Source: Treponema sp. UBA7590
Lineage (GTDB): Bacteria > Spirochaetota > Spirochaetia > Treponematales > Treponemataceae
Assembly (NCBI GenBank): GCA_002478955.1
Contig: DLKK01000114.1
Coordinates: 5,331 to 11,512 of the forward strand
Direction of reading: 5' to 3'
DNA: 6,182 bases
The notes under the pieces were generated by a model. It saw only the letters and a list, made by a program, of their open reading frames with translations. It had not been told where the DNA came from and made no database searches. Position numbers and translations under genes: made by a program. This document shows positions 1-6,078 of the stretch, piece by piece. Position 1 is the stretch's first letter. Every line of letters begins with the position of its first letter.

Positions 1-173
1 TCATCCCGCCTTGAAATACCTACAAAAACAGGAAGATCCACCGCCATGGACAACGTCTTGTCCTTGAAGAACCAAGTGTTCTCCCCGATAAGATGAAAAC
101 GCCCCGGAGCTGTAGCCACAACCCCGGGCTTCACGCCATACTCTGAATAATGTGCCTCGTCTAATAATTTCAT
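1..173 (-). CDS. Galactokinase-like GHMP-family sugar kinase, N-terminal part (cut by left edge)
   Basis: Reading leftward from an ATG at 173-171 gives 57 codons with no stop before the edge, starting MKLLDEAHYSEYGVKPGVV. The next stretch, APGRFHLIGENT, lines up with the galactokinase signature APGRxNLIGEHTDY. It continues with a match to the first core strands (MAVDLPVFVGISRR). The family phosphorylates galactose or related sugars with ATP in the cytosol, and the GHMP ATP-binding motifs would lie in the missing part. The usual EHTD residues that contact galactose read E-N-T-W here, so galactose may not be the substrate. An in-frame TTG directly upstream (176-174) is an alternative start. An AGAAAGG-like stretch lies about 12 nt before the TTG and 15 nt before the ATG, so neither start has ideal spacing. 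The gene diverges from lnt across a short A/T-rich gap. The fold is fairly certain; the substrate is not. Confidence 0.8.
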   Translation of the reverse strand, partial: MKLLDEAHYSEYGVKPGVVATAPGRFHLIGENTWFFKDKTLSMAVDLPVFVGISRRD

Positions 174-239
174 CAAGCTGATATCGTACCTTTCTTTTAA
201 TTATTGTTTTTTTATCTGTATACTGTTAATATTAAATCA
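174..239. promoter_or_regulatory. Divergent promoter region between the kinase gene and lnt
   Basis: This 66-nt gap must drive the leftward kinase gene and, presumably, the rightward lnt-nrd cluster. It is almost entirely A/T. On the plus strand, TATACT at 219-224 is a reasonable -10 hexamer, but only a weak -35 (around TTTAAT at 196-201) sits 17 nt upstream. Transcription would then begin near 231, leaving a leader of roughly ten bases before the lnt ATG. A perfect 10-bp palindrome, TTAATATTAA, lies at 226-235 over the expected start site and could be an operator or chance in A/T-rich DNA. I see no convincing NrdR box here. Promoter function is inferred from position and hexamers only. Confidence 0.4.
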
Positions 240-2030
240 ATGAGTCGTATTTTACAAGTTTTTTGTATTTTTTTGTCAGCCGCACTGCTTTCTCTTGGAA
301 TTCCAAACGAAATATATCTTTTTGGCTCACCATTTTTTGGGTTCATCGCGCTTATTCCGCTATATCTGGTCTTTGCAAATTCGAAATCATACAGAGACGC
401 TTCTATTTTCATGGCTCTGCACGCAGGACTCACACATCTGATGTCAAGCTACTGGCTCGCTTACTTCAAGGATTTTGCAGCATTGACACTTGGAGCATCT
501 GCGCTTGGGACAGCGGCAATCGGCGGTTTATGCGGACTTTTTTTCTATATTCCTTTCCAAAAGTCTGGCGGTCCGGGTCAAAAAACATGTCATGCTGAAA
601 ACAGAATCTGCTTCACATCACTCAAAATACTCTGGTTTGCAATATGTTATGTCTGTTACGAATGGATAAAATCGACAGGCTTTCTGGCATATCCATGGGG
701 AACACTTTACCAGACAACTTATCATTTTAAGATTTTCACGCAGATTGCGGACATAACCGGTGTCTACGGAATAAGCTTCCTTATGGCCTTTTTCTCGGCT
801 CTTGCAGGAGAAGGATTTATACTGTGTTTTTCAACGGCAACGGAAGAAACAAAAGGACGAAGACTTTTCGGATATTTCTGCGCGGCGCTGACATTTTCGG
901 CTCTTTTTCTATCTTCTTTTTTATATGGAATTTTTCAGTACACACGGACAAGGCTTCCAGAAAAAACAGTGAACACAATAATGGTCCAGCAAAACGCAGA
1001 TCCATGGACACTTTCTTCTGACAACGGAACGATACTTGCCTCAGAGCGGCTCACACGGCAAAAACTAGATGAAACAAAGGCCGACGGAAAGAACGTTGAC
1101 CTCATCGTCTGGAGCGAAGGCTGCCTTAAGTACAGGTTTCCGCGCTCAGAAAGCCACTACAGATATTTTCCAGCAGAAAAGCCATTGATTTCCTTCATAA
1201 AAGAGACAGGAATTCCTTTTCTGCTTGGAGGTTCGTATGCTCCGGAATATAGCTCAAAACATTTTAACGGTGCGCTTTTATTTGATTCTGAAGGGAATTT
1301 CCGCGGGGCATATCCAAAAAACCATCTTGTACCGCTCGCAGAGGCAGTTCCTTTCTCAGACATAAAGATTGTCGCGGATTTCTTCAAGAAAGCCATAGGA
1401 ATCTCTGCCGGCTGGTCAGCAGGTGACAAATACACAATGTTCAGCATTCCGTGCAGTTTTCCAGAGGAAAAAATTCCTGAGATCTCAAACGTGATTTCTC
1501 TCAAGGAAAGCTATTCAGACTCGCTCAAGGAAAAAAAGCCTTTTGTAACGTTCAGTGCGCCAATCTGCTATGATGACGCGTTTCCAGATGTATGCCGGCC
1601 ACTTGTAAAATATGGCTCGGAATTTTTCATGAACATTACAGACGACTCATGGTCAAAGAAAAAATCCGCCGAATACCAGCATTTTGTGATTTCATATTTC
1701 AGGGCGATTGAGCAACGCACAACTCTAGCTCGCTCCACAAACGCAGGATATTCAGTTGTCATAAATCCAGCCGGAAAAATCATTATGGAAATGCCACTAT
1801 TTACAGAACACGCGGAATTTGTGCAGATTCCAGTCTACAAAAGGCAAATCACAATTTACCAGAGGTTTGGAAACTGGCTTCCGGTCCTTGCGTTCCTGAC
1901 AATTCTTCTTTCAATGTGCAAATCATATCTCTCAAAAGATGAAAGCCTGATTGTAAAATCTGAGCGGAAAATGTTTAAAAAGCAAAAAAAGATAAAAAAA
2001 ACTGATAAAATAACTCAAAAAGGAAGATAA
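240..2030 (+). CDS. lnt: Apolipoprotein N-acyltransferase (Lnt)
   Basis: This inner-membrane enzyme transfers a third acyl chain from phospholipid to the N-terminal cysteine of diacylated lipoproteins. The 596-aa product starts with several hydrophobic segments (about residues 5-230) that include the conserved AYPWGTLYQT stretch. A nitrilase-type (carbon-nitrogen hydrolase) domain follows. The expected Glu-Lys-Cys triad is visible: E293 in VWSEG, K360 in YPKNHLVP and C443 in APICYDD. Downstream are NITDDSWS and AIEQRTTLARSTNAGYS, both typical of the family. A final membrane segment (about 544-560) is followed by a lysine-rich cytoplasmic tail. The Lys-to-Cys distance is 83 residues against 52 in E. 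coli Lnt, so this active-site region has an insertion of about 30 residues. ATG at 240 was chosen over an in-frame TTG at 204, which would fall upstream of the likely -10; neither has a Shine-Dalgarno. The stop lies 1 nt before nrdR, which implies cotranscription. Confidence 0.93.
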   Translation: MSRILQVFCIFLSAALLSLGIPNEIYLFGSPFFGFIALIPLYLVFANSKSYRDASIFMALHAGLTHLMSSYWLAYFKDFAALTLGASALGTAAIGGLCGLFFYIPFQKSGGPGQKTCHAENRICFTSLKILWFAICYVCYEWIKSTGFLAYPWGTLYQTTYHFKIFTQIADITGVYGISFLMAFFSALAGEGFILCFSTATEETKGRRLFGYFCAALTFSALFLSSFLYGIFQYTRTRLPEKTVNTIMVQQNADPWTLSSDNGTILASERLTRQKLDETKADGKNVDLIVWSEGCLKYRFPRSESHYRYFPAEKPLISFIKETGIPFLLGGSYAPEYSSKHFNGALLFDSEGNFRGAYPKNHLVPLAEAVPFSDIKIVADFFKKAIGISAGWSAGDKYTMFSIPCSFPEEKIPEISNVISLKESYSDSLKEKKPFVTFSAPICYDDAFPDVCRPLVKYGSEFFMNITDDSWSKKKSAEYQHFVISYFRAIEQRTTLARSTNAGYSVVINPAGKIIMEMPLFTEHAEFVQIPVYKRQITIYQRFGNWLPVLAFLTILLSMCKSYLSKDESLIVKSERKMFKKQKKIKKTDKITQKGR

Positions 2031-2031
2031 A

Positions 2032-2496
2032 ATGCGCTGCCCCTACTGCGGAAGTATTGATGATAAAGTTGTTGAATCCCGGACAATGGCAAACGGAGAA
2101 AGCATCAGAAGAAGAAGAGAATGCATTTCCTGCGGTTACCGTTTTACCTCTTATGAAAAAATTGAGGAAAAACCATTCATGGTAATAAAAAAAGACGGAA
2201 GCCGGCAACCTTTTGAACGGACAAAGCTTGCAAAAGGAATTGAGCGCTCTTTCGAGAAACGCTCTGTCGCAACAGGAACAATTGAAAACCTGGTACTTGA
2301 AATTGAAGATGAGGCGATTATGAGCGCGCGCACGACCCGTGAAATATCAACTCAAAAAATCGGGGAAATCGTCCTGCGCCGCCTCTACGAGATTGACAAA
2401 GTCGCATACATACGTTTTGCCTCCGCGTACAAGCATTTTGAAAGTCTGGAAGAATTCATAAACGAGATAAAATCTGTGGAGGGAAACAAACAATGA
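2032..2496 (+). CDS. nrdR: Transcriptional repressor NrdR
   Basis: NrdR is a cytosolic repressor of ribonucleotide reductase genes that senses ATP/dATP. The 154-aa product has the family's usual length and layout. An N-terminal zinc ribbon has cysteines C3, C6, C31 and C34 (MRCPYCG and CISCGYRFTSYE). It also has the basic RRRREC stretch typical of the DNA-binding part. An ATP-cone spans roughly residues 48-140, from FMVIKKDGSRQPFERTKL to AYIRFASAYKHF. The start is supported by AAGGAAG at 2020-2026, inside the end of lnt. The stop overlaps the nrdD start in an ATGA, so the two are probably translationally coupled. Its position next to nrdD and nrdG implies regulation of this cluster. I found no clear NrdR-box pair in the window, so its targets may include reductase genes elsewhere. 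Confidence 0.97.
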   Translation: MRCPYCGSIDDKVVESRTMANGESIRRRRECISCGYRFTSYEKIEEKPFMVIKKDGSRQPFERTKLAKGIERSFEKRSVATGTIENLVLEIEDEAIMSARTTREISTQKIGEIVLRRLYEIDKVAYIRFASAYKHFESLEEFINEIKSVEGNKQ

Positions 2497-4601
2497 GCGA
2501 ACAGTCAGTTTTTCCGGAATGGCGTGCGTTTTTAGGTTCAGCATCTGACGAGGAAACCCGGAACGTAATAAAATCAGTTGTAAAACGTTCCGGTGAAATC
2601 GCAAAATACGACAGAAAAAAAATAGAAAACGCAATAGACAAGGCAATCCAGGCAGTCGAAGAACATTTTGACCCGGAAAGAGCCAATACGCTCACAGATC
2701 TTGTTGAAGAAAGAATCCGGCTTCAGATGGCAGGAAACCGAGCACATTCAATACCTGCAATTGAAGAAATCCAGGATATTGTTGAATCCGTACTGATTGA
2801 AAACAAGCAGGTTGAAGTCGCAAAAGCATACATAATCTACCGAGCCAGACACGAGGCAATGCGCGACACCAACAGACTTCTGCTTGACATAAACCGCACA
2901 ATGGACGGTTATCTTGCAAAAAGCGACTGGCGCGTACACGAGAATGCGAATGTCAATTTTTCGCTCGGCGGACTTATCCTGAACAACTCAGGGACAATAA
3001 CCGCAAATTACTGGCTGAACAACATATACACAAAAGAGATTTCGGATGCGCACAAACACGCAGCATTCCATATACATGATCTTTCAATGTTAAGCGGATA
3101 CTGCGCCGGATGGTCGTTGCGCCAACTTATACAGGAAGGACTTGGAGGCGTTCCAGACAAAAATTCCTCAAAACCGGCATCACATCTTTCAACGCTTGTA
3201 AATCAGATGGTGAATTTTCTTGGAGTTCTCCAGAATGAATGGGCAGGCGCGCAGGCATTCAGCTCATTCGACACATATCTTGCGCCTTTTGTAAAAAAAG
3301 ACAATCTTACCGAAAAACAGGTTCACCAGTGCATACAGTCGTTCATTTTTGGAATCAATGTTCCAAGCCGCTGGGGTTCGCAGGCACCGTTCACCAACAT
3401 CACGCTTGACTGGACTTGCCCGGAAGATTTAAAGAACAAAAAAGCGATTGTCGGCGGAAAAGAGCAGGATTTCACTTACGGTGAATGTCAGAAAGAAATG
3501 GATATGATAAACCGGCACTTCATTGAGATAATGAAAGAAGGCGATGCAGACAGCCGGGGCTTCGGCTACCCTATTCCGACATACAACATAACAAAAGATT
3601 TTGACTGGAACTCAGATAACGCAAAAATGCTCTTTGAGATGACAGGCCAGTACGGAACTCCATATTTTCAGAATTTCATAAATTCAGACTTGAACCCGAA
3701 TGATGTGCGCTCAATGTGCTGCCGCCTTAGATTAGACAAGCGCGAGCTCAGAAAACGCGGCGGAGGGCTTTTCGGGTCAGATGAATTCACAGGTTCTCTC
3801 GGAGTTGTAACAATCAATCTCCCGCAACTCGGGTATCTTTCCCAGACAAAAGAGGAATTCTACGCACGGCTCGACCATCTAATGGATCTTGCAAAAGAAT
3901 CATTGTGCATAAAACGGAAAGTTATCCAGCGGCTTTACGACGGCGGGCTTTTTCCGTACACAAAACGGTACCTCAAGACGCTTGACAATCATTTCAACAC
4001 AATCGGGCTGTGCGGAATGAACGAATGCTGCCTCAATTTTCTTAGCGTCAACATTGCGGATGAAAAAGGCAAGGAATTCGCGGAGGAAATCCTTGACCAC
4101 ATGCGAAAGCGACTCCAGAATTACCAGGAAGAGACAGGCGAACTTTTCAATCTTGAGGCAACCCCGGCGGAAAGCACCTCGTACCGGCTTGCAAGGCACG
4201 ACAAGGAACAATTCCCGGACATAATCACAAGCGGCGAAAAAGAGCCGTTCTACACAAATTCAACACAGCTTCCAATAGACTTTACAGCAGATATTTTTGA
4301 AGCGCTCGACCATCAGGAAAGCCTTCAGACAAAATACACTGGCGGAACCGTATTCCACACTTTTGTCGGCGAACAGATAAAAGACTGGAAAAGCACAGCG
4401 AACCTTGTAAATGCAATTTTCTCAAACTACAAGATTCCATACCTCACAATCTCGCCGGTTTATTCGATCTGCCCTGTGCACGGATATTTAAGCGGAACTC
4501 ATTTTGAATGCCCAAAATGCAAGGCTGAAAAACAGAAAAAGCTCCAGGAAAAACTTGCCGCACTTGAAAAAGAAAAGCAGGAACTTTTGAAAAACCAGTG
4601 A
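2493..4601 (+). CDS. nrdD: Anaerobic (class III) ribonucleoside-triphosphate reductase, main body without the radical-glycine segment
   Basis: Class III reductase converts ribonucleoside triphosphates to deoxy forms using a glycyl and a transient cysteinyl radical. The 702-aa product opens with a short extension, then an ATP-cone (about 25-115; VVKRSGEIAKYDRKKIENAI) for allosteric control. The ten-stranded barrel follows. Visible active-site candidates are C204 (SGYCAGWSL), C409/C410 (SMCCRLRLD, the likely thiyl-radical site) and C512/C513 (GMNECCLNF). A zinc motif, CPVHGY to CPKC (C660, H663, C673, C676), lies near the end. The protein then finishes in a charged helix, and no GlyRad motif follows. 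In related reductases an EVYSRVVGYYRPV-type loop comes right after this region; here that sequence is in the next gene. This protein alone should therefore be inactive. GGAGGG at 2478-2483 and the ATGA overlap with nrdR support the start. Family assignment is certain; the split architecture is read directly from sequence. Confidence 0.96.
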   Translation: MSEQSVFPEWRAFLGSASDEETRNVIKSVVKRSGEIAKYDRKKIENAIDKAIQAVEEHFDPERANTLTDLVEERIRLQMAGNRAHSIPAIEEIQDIVESVLIENKQVEVAKAYIIYRARHEAMRDTNRLLLDINRTMDGYLAKSDWRVHENANVNFSLGGLILNNSGTITANYWLNNIYTKEISDAHKHAAFHIHDLSMLSGYCAGWSLRQLIQEGLGGVPDKNSSKPASHLSTLVNQMVNFLGVLQNEWAGAQAFSSFDTYLAPFVKKDNLTEKQVHQCIQSFIFGINVPSRWGSQAPFTNITLDWTCPEDLKNKKAIVGGKEQDFTYGECQKEMDMINRHFIEIMKEGDADSRGFGYPIPTYNITKDFDWNSDNAKMLFEMTGQYGTPYFQNFINSDLNPNDVRSMCCRLRLDKRELRKRGGGLFGSDEFTGSLGVVTINLPQLGYLSQTKEEFYARLDHLMDLAKESLCIKRKVIQRLYDGGLFPYTKRYLKTLDNHFNTIGLCGMNECCLNFLSVNIADEKGKEFAEEILDHMRKRLQNYQEETGELFNLEATPAESTSYRLARHDKEQFPDIITSGEKEPFYTNSTQLPIDFTADIFEALDHQESLQTKYTGGTVFHTFVGEQIKDWKSTANLVNAIFSNYKIPYLTISPVYSICPVHGYLSGTHFECPKCKAEKQKKLQEKLAALEKEKQELLKNQ

Positions 4602-4685
4602 ATTCTGCCGGAAAATTCATTGACACCAAATCCATTGGTCGATAAATTCAATTTCGGGAGCAAAAGAATTTTTGCGGGAGGACTC
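4602..4685 (+). other. Open, in-frame gap between nrdD and the glycyl-radical gene
   Basis: These 84 nt between the nrdD TGA (4599-4601) and the next ATG contain no stop in the nrdD frame. The downstream gene is in that same frame, so suppression of one TGA would give a 919-residue fusion. The encoded linker (beginning ILPENSLTPNPL) resembles no part of a reductase, which suggests an untranslated leader. Two small inverted repeats occur: GAATT/AATTC (4600-4604 with 4614-4618), overlapping the stop, and ACCAA/TTGGT (4625-4629 with 4635-4639). Neither looks like a bacterial SECIS; the second loop is ATCCA. I read the segment as an intercistronic leader ending in a ribosome binding site. Confidence 0.6.
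4676..4682 (+). promoter_or_regulatory. Ribosome binding site that sets the start of the glycyl-radical/redoxin gene
   Basis: GGGAGGA lies 3 nt before the ATG at 4686 (4 nt counted from the GGAGG core). This is a strong match to the Shine-Dalgarno consensus at slightly short spacing. It is the main reason to choose ATG 4686 over the in-frame TTG codons at 4620 and 4635, which have no such site. It also argues that the glycyl-radical protein is made by independent initiation. Confidence 0.75.
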
Positions 4686-5252
4686 ATGCGCACACTTGAA
4701 GAAATCGAATACGAAATCGCGGAAACAAAAGCCGAACTAGAAGATGTCCGTGGAACAGAAACAGAAGTATATTCAAGAATCGTAGGTTACTACCGCGCCG
4801 TACGAAACTGGAACAAAGGAAAACGGGATGAATTTGAACACAGGACAATGTTTTCAATTGAAAATCAAGAAAATCCCGGGCAAAGAAAATGCGCCGCATC
4901 TAGCTCTCATGAAAAAAATATTGGAAAAACAGATTTTACAGAAAGCAAGGAAAATCAAAAAGAAAAAGCTGAATTTTCTGAAATTTCACAGAAAAAAAAT
5001 AGCTATTACGAAATTTATACAAGAAAAACCTGTCCTAACTGCCCACCAGTAAAAAAATTTATGGGCGGAACAAAGCTTTCCGGAAAATCAGTTGATGTTG
5101 ATTCCGCCGCAGGACTTGCCGAAGCCGCGGAAAAAGGCGTTTTTGCCGCCCCGACAGTAATTTTCTATGACAAAAATGGAAACGAAACCGCACGCGGGCA
5201 TAATATTGAAGAACTAGAGGAAATCTTCTCAAAAATCAAAAAGGAGGCATAA
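4686..5252 (+). CDS. Stand-alone glycyl-radical segment fused to a thioredoxin/glutaredoxin-like domain (proposed radical subunit of NrdD)
   Basis: The 188-aa product has three parts. Residues 1-25 form a charged, probably helical segment. Residues 26-56 carry EVYSRIVGYYRAVRNWNKGK, an almost canonical C-terminal radical loop of class III reductases, with G34 the expected radical site. Residues about 57-105 are rich in Lys, Glu, Ser and Asn, low in complexity and probably a disordered linker. Residues 106-188 form a redoxin domain: YYEIYTRKTCPNC (redox pair C116/C119), a likely cis-proline at P156 (AAPTVIFYD), and a final Gly-His plus helix. The preceding nrdD product lacks a radical loop, so this protein probably supplies it in trans. 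The redoxin may reduce NrdD active-site cysteines. It lies between nrdD and the activase gene, its stop 1 nt before nrdG. It resembles the spare glycyl-radical protein GrcA/YfiD of pyruvate formate-lyase in principle only. The motifs are clear; the complex and electron path are inferred. Confidence 0.85.
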   Translation: MRTLEEIEYEIAETKAELEDVRGTETEVYSRIVGYYRAVRNWNKGKRDEFEHRTMFSIENQENPGQRKCAASSSHEKNIGKTDFTESKENQKEKAEFSEISQKKNSYYEIYTRKTCPNCPPVKKFMGGTKLSGKSVDVDSAAGLAEAAEKGVFAAPTVIFYDKNGNETARGHNIEELEEIFSKIKKEA

Positions 5253-5253
5253 A

Positions 5254-6015
5254 ATGCCTTCTGAAAACACAGAAATCCATGGAATCCTTATAAAAACAAC
5301 GCTCTTAGATTTTCCGGGGCGAGTCGCCTGCACATTTTTCCTTCCCGGATGCAACTTAAAGTGTCCATATTGCTATAACCGAGAGCTTGCAGAAGGAATT
5401 CTTCCAGCACAGAACCGATTTTCCGCGACAGAACTTTATGCACATCTCCAAAAAAGAAAAGATGTTCTTTCAGGGCTTGTGCTCACTGGCGGCGAAGCTT
5501 TATTAAACCCACACATAAGTGACATAATTTCAACAGCAAAATCTTTTGGCTACAAAATAAAACTTGACACAAACGGAACTTTACCAGAAAAGCTTGAGCA
5601 ACTGGTCTCCAATAAAAATACAAAACCTGATTTTATCGCAATGGACATAAAAACAAGCCCACAGAAATATGAAGAAAAACTGACTTTTCCGCAGAAGAAC
5701 TCCAGCAATAAAAAAAATGAGATTGAAAAATCCACAATTACAGAAAAAATCCTGCGCTCAATAAAAATCATATCTGAATATCCGCCAGAAAGCCGAGAAT
5801 TCAGAACCGTTCTTGTTCCGAAACTGATACAAAAAGAAGATATTGAAGAAATCTCAAAAATCATTCCGCAGGATTCCAGCTGGCAGTTTGCCCAGTTCAT
5901 AAATGAAAACTGCCTGGATCCTGAATTCCAGAAAATTCCGCCATTCTCACAAATGCAAGCTGAAGAATTTGTAAAAATCGCACAAAGGAAAATCCCGAAC
6001 GCAAATCTCAGATAG
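5254..6015 (+). CDS. nrdG: Anaerobic ribonucleotide reductase activating enzyme, radical SAM (NrdG type)
   Basis: The activase uses a [4Fe-4S] cluster and S-adenosylmethionine to abstract hydrogen from the reductase's glycine. The 253-aa product begins GILIKTTLLDFPGRVACTFF, typical of the longer NrdG branch paired with thioredoxin-type reductases. It has the radical-SAM motif CNLKCPYC (C33, C37, C40). LTGGEALL (GGE at 79-81) is the SAM-amino-group motif, and KLDTNG (103-108), DIKTSP and FRTVLVPKL follow in the expected order. A Lys/Asn/Ser-rich stretch at about 144-160 looks like a small insertion. AAGGAGG at 5241-5247, 6 nt before the ATG, is the strongest ribosome site in the cluster, and the upstream stop is 1 nt away. 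Its presumed substrate is G34 of the preceding small protein, because the NrdD product has no radical glycine. A partner elsewhere, such as another glycyl-radical enzyme, is less likely. Confidence 0.93.
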   Translation: MPSENTEIHGILIKTTLLDFPGRVACTFFLPGCNLKCPYCYNRELAEGILPAQNRFSATELYAHLQKRKDVLSGLVLTGGEALLNPHISDIISTAKSFGYKIKLDTNGTLPEKLEQLVSNKNTKPDFIAMDIKTSPQKYEEKLTFPQKNSSNKKNEIEKSTITEKILRSIKIISEYPPESREFRTVLVPKLIQKEDIEEISKIIPQDSSWQFAQFINENCLDPEFQKIPPFSQMQAEEFVKIAQRKIPNANLR

Positions 6016-6034
6016 AACGAAAATCCAAAAAAAA

Positions 6035-6048
6035 CAGCATTTCTGCTG
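6035..6048 (-). terminator. Possible intrinsic terminator for leftward transcription
   Basis: On the minus strand this reads CAGCA-GAAA-TGCTG, a 5-bp stem closed by a GNRA-type tetraloop, followed at once by eight T residues (6034-6027). That is a good layout for an intrinsic terminator of leftward transcripts, though the stem is short. On the plus strand the same hairpin is preceded by eight A residues and followed by GATAATTTC. It would be at best a weak end for the nrd transcript. No better terminator is visible after nrdG. Confidence 0.4.
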
Positions 6049-6078
6049 GATAATTTCAAAAATTTCACTCATCGGCTA

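Noticed and set aside
226..235. TTAATATTAA palindrome as an NrdR box or other named operator
   Set aside because: It is shorter than an NrdR box, lacks the flanking consensus and is easily produced by chance in such A/T-rich DNA.
204..239. Upstream TTG start for lnt, adding 12 residues
   Set aside because: It has no Shine-Dalgarno and lies upstream of the likely -10. ATG 240 gives a normal short N-terminus before the first membrane segment.
4599..4601. TGA as a simple sequencing error in an ordinary fused nrdD
   Set aside because: Removing it would insert about 29 residues unlike any reductase between the zinc motif and the radical loop, and would leave a strong ribosome site and ATG unexplained. 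Not fully excluded.
4599..4640. TGA at the end of nrdD as a selenocysteine codon
   Set aside because: The small hairpins downstream are short (5 bp) and lack the expected apical-loop character. Selenocysteine in the linker has no catalytic logic, and the next gene has its own Shine-Dalgarno.
4828..5052. Overlapping plus-strand frame of 74 codons inside the small radical gene
   Set aside because: Lys/Ile-rich shadow of an A-rich linker, with no recognisable domain, and it overlaps a gene with clear motifs.
5550..6068. Long open frame on the minus strand opposite nrdG
   Set aside because: Its product is Phe/Ser-rich low complexity as expected from the complement of A-rich coding DNA, matches no family I recognise, and lies under a clear radical-SAM gene.
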